Source of the DNA: Clostridia bacterium
Lineage (GTDB): Bacteria; Bacillota; Clostridia; Oscillospirales; Acutalibacteraceae
Assembly: GCA_017396895.1 (NCBI GenBank)
Contig: JAFQKN010000189.1
Span: 1 to 41,364 of the forward strand
Reading direction: 5' to 3'
Length of the DNA stretch: 41,364 bases
The notes beneath the pieces are model-generated. The model searched no databases and was not told where the DNA came from. It saw only the letters and a list, made by a program, of their open reading frames with translations. The first letter of the stretch is position 1, and each line of letters begins with the position of its first letter. A program made the position numbers and the translations under genes. Shown piece after piece: positions 38,805 through 41,364 of this stretch.

Positions 38805-41364
38805 ATGAGATGTGCAAAATGCAAAAACACCGATGTACAGAAATTTGAAAATGTCATGCGTGGATTCTGTCCGTCTTGCGGCGGCCTTGTTGACATTGAA
38901 TACGGTGATGAACAGGAAAAGCAGCCCATGCAGGTCTTTTTCAGCTACGGGCACGATGATCATCAGGATTTCGTGCGCCGCTTGGCGGATGCCATCATGC
39001 GTAAAACCAATGGCCGCATCAAGGTCTGGATCGACACACGGGATATCAGCGTTTACAGCCATTGGCGCGAGCGCATCACGGACGGCATTCTCAACAGCCG
39101 CAGCGTGATTGCGTTTCTGAGCAAATATTCCGCGCGTGAAAGAGGCGTGTGCCTGGACGAGCTTGCCATTGCGCTTTCAAGCAAGCACGGCATGATCAAA
39201 ACCGTTCTGCTTGAGAACAGTAAGCCGGATGATCCGGAAGGCTTTACACCGCCTGCCATGGTGGCTGAATACCAGTGGGCGAAAATGATCAACTACAAAG
39301 AATTTGCCAAAATGGGTGAAGAAGCCTTTGCGCAGTATATCGACAAACAGGCAGACCGCATTATTGATATGCTCGACGGTGACGAGGTCACGCAGTACAA
39401 CAATGAGCTCAGCCTTTTGCGCAAAAAGCTCGCTCTGCCCGAAATTGCTTACGAAACACCGCGCCTGAACCGCCTGCTGAGAACGCCTTTGGTCGGTCGT
39501 GTGTGGCTGACGGATATGGTGAATGCATGGATCAACGATGCCGATGCCAAGCCCGTGCTGATGCTTTACGGCAAGCCCGGTGCAGGAAAATCCATGTTCA
39601 GTGCGCATTTGCAACACTACAATCCGCACGTTGCAGCTTCCTTTGCCTGCAACCACCAGAGCGACGAGTTCAGCGACACAAACAAGATCATCATATGGCT
39701 TGCCTACAAACTTGCCATGCGCCTGCCCGATTACCGCAGGTATCTCTTAAAACTCTTTGAAGATCAATTTTTTGACATGGGCAGCAACAAAGACCGCTTT
39801 GACCGCTTGATCGCACAACCGTTGAGCCTTTGCATTAACGGGGAACGCGATACGATGATGATCATTATTGACGCTCTTGACGAAGCCAAAGGCGATGAAA
39901 TGGCAGGCTTTATCAGTGAATACAGCCAACTTCTTCCGCCGTGGTTGCGAATGCTCATCACCGCACGCAAAGAGCCCCACATCACCGAGCGTTTTAAGAA
40001 TTATCCGCACATCGACTTTGACGAACAGAGCGCAAACAACGAAGCTGACATCCGTGCATACTATGAAGACAAATTAGCCGATCTGCTTGCCAAACAAGAC
40101 GACCGTGCAGCCGCTTTGACCCGCCTTGTGAACGCAAGTGAGGGTGTATTCCTGTATGCCGAGGAGATCTGCCCGATTCTGAACGAAGAAGCCGAAAAAG
40201 GCGACCTTGACCTTTTGACGTTTGACCTGCCGCAGGGCATGGACAATTTGTTCCGGTTCAGTATGAAACGCAAGGACTTTACCTACCACAAGGACGGAAT
40301 GACCTATCATTACACCGATTTCTGGCGTGATCCCTTGGGAATGATCGTTGCCGCCCCGTCTCCCTTGCCTGTTGAAACACTGAAAAAACTGATGGGCTGG
40401 GATGAAAACGACTATCATTCCTTCCGTCTGCCGCTGTCGGCCTTGCTGACGGAAACCGACGGCTGTTTGCAAACATTCCACCGTTCGTTCGGTGAATGGC
40501 TGAACAAAACGGGTGAGTTCCACAGCAGCACGCAGGACGGACTTGTGAATCTTGCAAACCGCAGTTATGCCGTGTATCAGACGGGTGTAGACAGCATGGA
40601 CGAATACCTGTTGTGCAATCTCACCGCACTGTTACGTAAAGCGGATATGAAGGATGCATATGAAATTGCCGTAGCGGATGATGTGCTGATAACTGCAATG
40701 AAAAACAAAGCCACTGCATTGCGTGAGCACAACCAGTTGGAAGCCGCCTTGCAACTCTGCGAAGAACTGGTGTGTATTTTTGAACATGACACAAGTGAAA
40801 AGGGCATGAACAACTACTCCATTGCCCTTGACGAACTCGGTCGCGTGCTGGAAATAAAGAATGCATTCAAAATGGCCACGGAAGTATTCAACAAAGCATT
40901 ACAAACAGACAGAAAACTGGTTGCAGAATTCCCCGAAAATCCTGAATATCGCAGTGGTTTGTCGGTTTCGCTCAACAAGGTTGCCGACATTCTGCAAGCA
41001 CAAAACGAGTGGGAGGAAGCACTGGAACTCTATACCGAATCGTTGGAAATTGCAAGAAAACTGGCGACGGACTTCCCCGAACATCCCCAATACCGCCGCG
41101 ATCTGTCGGTTTCACTCAACAAGGTTGCCGACATTCTGCAAACACAAAACGAGTGGGATGAAGCACTGGAACTCTATACCGAATCGTTGGAAATCCGCAG
41201 AAAACTGACGGCAGACTTCCCCGAAAATCCCGGATATCGCCGCGATCTGTCGGTTTCGCTCAACAATGTTGCCTACATTCTGCAAGCACAAAATGAGTGG
41301 GATGAAGCACTGGAACTCTATACCGAATCGTTGGAAATTGCAAGAAAACTGGCGGCAGACTTCC
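38805..41364 (+). CDS. Zinc ribbon-TIR-STAND NTPase-TPR protein (cut by window edge)
   Basis: At least 853 residues; no stop before the edge. Domains in order: a zinc ribbon with Cys3, Cys6, Cys22, Cys25; a TIR domain (about 42-190) with VFFSYGHDD, VWIDTRDIS and the catalytic-type Glu119 in CLDELAIAL; a STAND/NACHT-like NTPase with Walker A GKPGAGKS (256-263), Walker B MMIIIDALDEA (351-361) and LITARKEP (384-391); and TPR-like repeats from about residue 670. AAGGAG is 8 bases before the ATG at 38805. TIR domains with this Glu usually cleave NAD; STAND proteins oligomerise on sensing a trigger, here presumably through the repeats. The layout fits a bacterial immune sensor that kills or stalls the cell. 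The partner genes and C-terminus are outside the window. Confidence 0.9.
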   Translation, partial: MRCAKCKNTDVQKFENVMRGFCPSCGGLVDIEYGDEQEKQPMQVFFSYGHDDHQDFVRRLADAIMRKTNGRIKVWIDTRDISVYSHWRERITDGILNSRSVIAFLSKYSARERGVCLDELAIALSSKHGMIKTVLLENSKPDDPEGFTPPAMVAEYQWAKMINYKEFAKMGEEAFAQYIDKQADRIIDMLDGDEVTQYNNELSLLRKKLALPEIAYETPRLNRLLRTPLVGRVWLTDMVNAWINDADAKPVLMLYGKPGAGKSMFSAHLQHYNPHVAASFACNHQSDEFSDTNKIIIWLAYKLAMRLPDYRRYLLKLFEDQFFDMGSNKDRFDRLIAQPLSLCINGERDTMMIIIDALDEAKGDEMAGFISEYSQLLPPWLRMLITARKEPHITERFKNYPHIDFDEQSANNEADIRAYYEDKLADLLAKQDDRAAALTRLVNASEGVFLYAEEICPILNEEAEKGDLDLLTFDLPQGMDNLFRFSMKRKDFTYHKDGMTYHYTDFWRDPLGMIVAAPSPLPVETLKKLMGWDENDYHSFRLPLSALLTETDGCLQTFHRSFGEWLNKTGEFHSSTQDGLVNLANRSYAVYQTGVDSMDEYLLCNLTALLRKADMKDAYEIAVADDVLITAMKNKATALREHNQLEAALQLCEELVCIFEHDTSEKGMNNYSIALDELGRVLEIKNAFKMATEVFNKALQTDRKLVAEFPENPEYRSGLSVSLNKVADILQAQNEWEEALELYTESLEIARKLATDFPEHPQYRRDLSVSLNKVADILQTQNEWDEALELYTESLEIRRKLTADFPENPGYRRDLSVSLNNVAYILQAQNEWDEALELYTESLEIARKLAADF
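40917..41348 (+). repeat. Three tandem 144-bp coding repeats (48-residue TPR units)
   Basis: Three consecutive units start at 40917, 41061 and 41205, each exactly 144 bases, with a fourth beginning at 41349. Each encodes a 48-residue helical pair with the cores DLSVSLNKVADILQ and WDEALELYTESLEI. The last half of each unit is nearly identical at the DNA level, so the copies are recent or kept alike by recombination. A more diverged unit precedes them near 40810. Confidence 0.92.

Noticed and set aside
40917-41364. CRISPR-like array
   Set aside because: The 144-base periodic units are an open reading frame of TPR motifs with no unique spacers between short repeats.
1-41364. tRNA, rRNA, transposase, integrase or phage genes
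   Set aside because: None could be recognised on either strand; the window reads as chromosomal genes with a few accessory insertions.

Overview
The window looks like a chromosomal segment of an anaerobic Firmicute of the class Clostridia, probably an uncultured gut-type lineage. The reasons are: strong AGGAGG-type ribosome binding sites; TTGACA/TATAAT promoters; a ZTP riboswitch ahead of purine genes; the ArgC-ArgJ-ArgB-ArgD route to arginine; GPH-type sugar symporters; several glycoside hydrolases; and a roughly balanced base composition judged by eye. No rRNA, tRNA, CRISPR array, transposase or phage gene was seen.

Layout. (1) 1-8145, minus strand: a purine operon purE-purF-purM-purN-purO-purH-purD-purL, with purL cut by the left edge. 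It has one promoter, a ZTP (pfl) riboswitch and an intrinsic terminator. (2) 8230-9869: a GPH symporter. (3) 9829-10667: a small AT-rich module with a SLOG-like gene and a divergent XRE regulator, separated by palindromic operators and bracketed by two near-identical terminator hairpins. (4) 10687-11375: a YitT-type membrane protein. (5) 11404-17459, minus: a five-gene unit of metallophosphoesterase, glycerate 2-kinase, hemolysin III-type membrane protein, SDR reductase and GH5 endoglycoceramidase-like hydrolase. (6) 17378-17807: an intergenic region with a candidate small RNA between two promoters. (7) 17808-21574, plus: a regulator with two helix-turn-helix regions, a TauE/SafE exporter and an unknown protein. 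(8) 21592-29622, minus: mscL, a GH106-like hydrolase, then argD-argB-argJ-argC with promoter and candidate ARG box. (9) 29634-31262: an unknown 508-residue protein. (10) 31303-32331: a YjdF/DUF2238-like membrane protein facing a 28-residue membrane peptide gene that has its own promoter. (11) 32412-35132: a DUF1846 protein and a Gfo/Idh/MocA oxidoreductase. (12) 35140-36256: a small XRE regulator, an apparent structured RNA with promoter and terminator, and an RluA-type pseudouridine synthase. (13) 36288-38683: a GPH-like transporter with a long cytoplasmic tail. (14) 38744 to the right edge: a zinc ribbon-TIR-STAND NTPase-TPR protein, truncated by the window.

How they work together. Blocks 1 and 8 are biosynthetic housekeeping for purines and arginine. 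The purine set is a mosaic: eukaryote-like AICAR transformylase, archaeal-type PurO and a PurF whose glutaminase site looks dead. The symporters and hydrolases fit a glycan-using lifestyle. The most exciting candidate system is the TIR-STAND-TPR protein at the right edge, which has the architecture of an NAD-consuming immune (anti-phage) sensor. The best candidates for undescribed elements are the structured RNA at 35462-35566, the small RNA near 17.55 kb and the 28-residue peptide gene at 32.2 kb.
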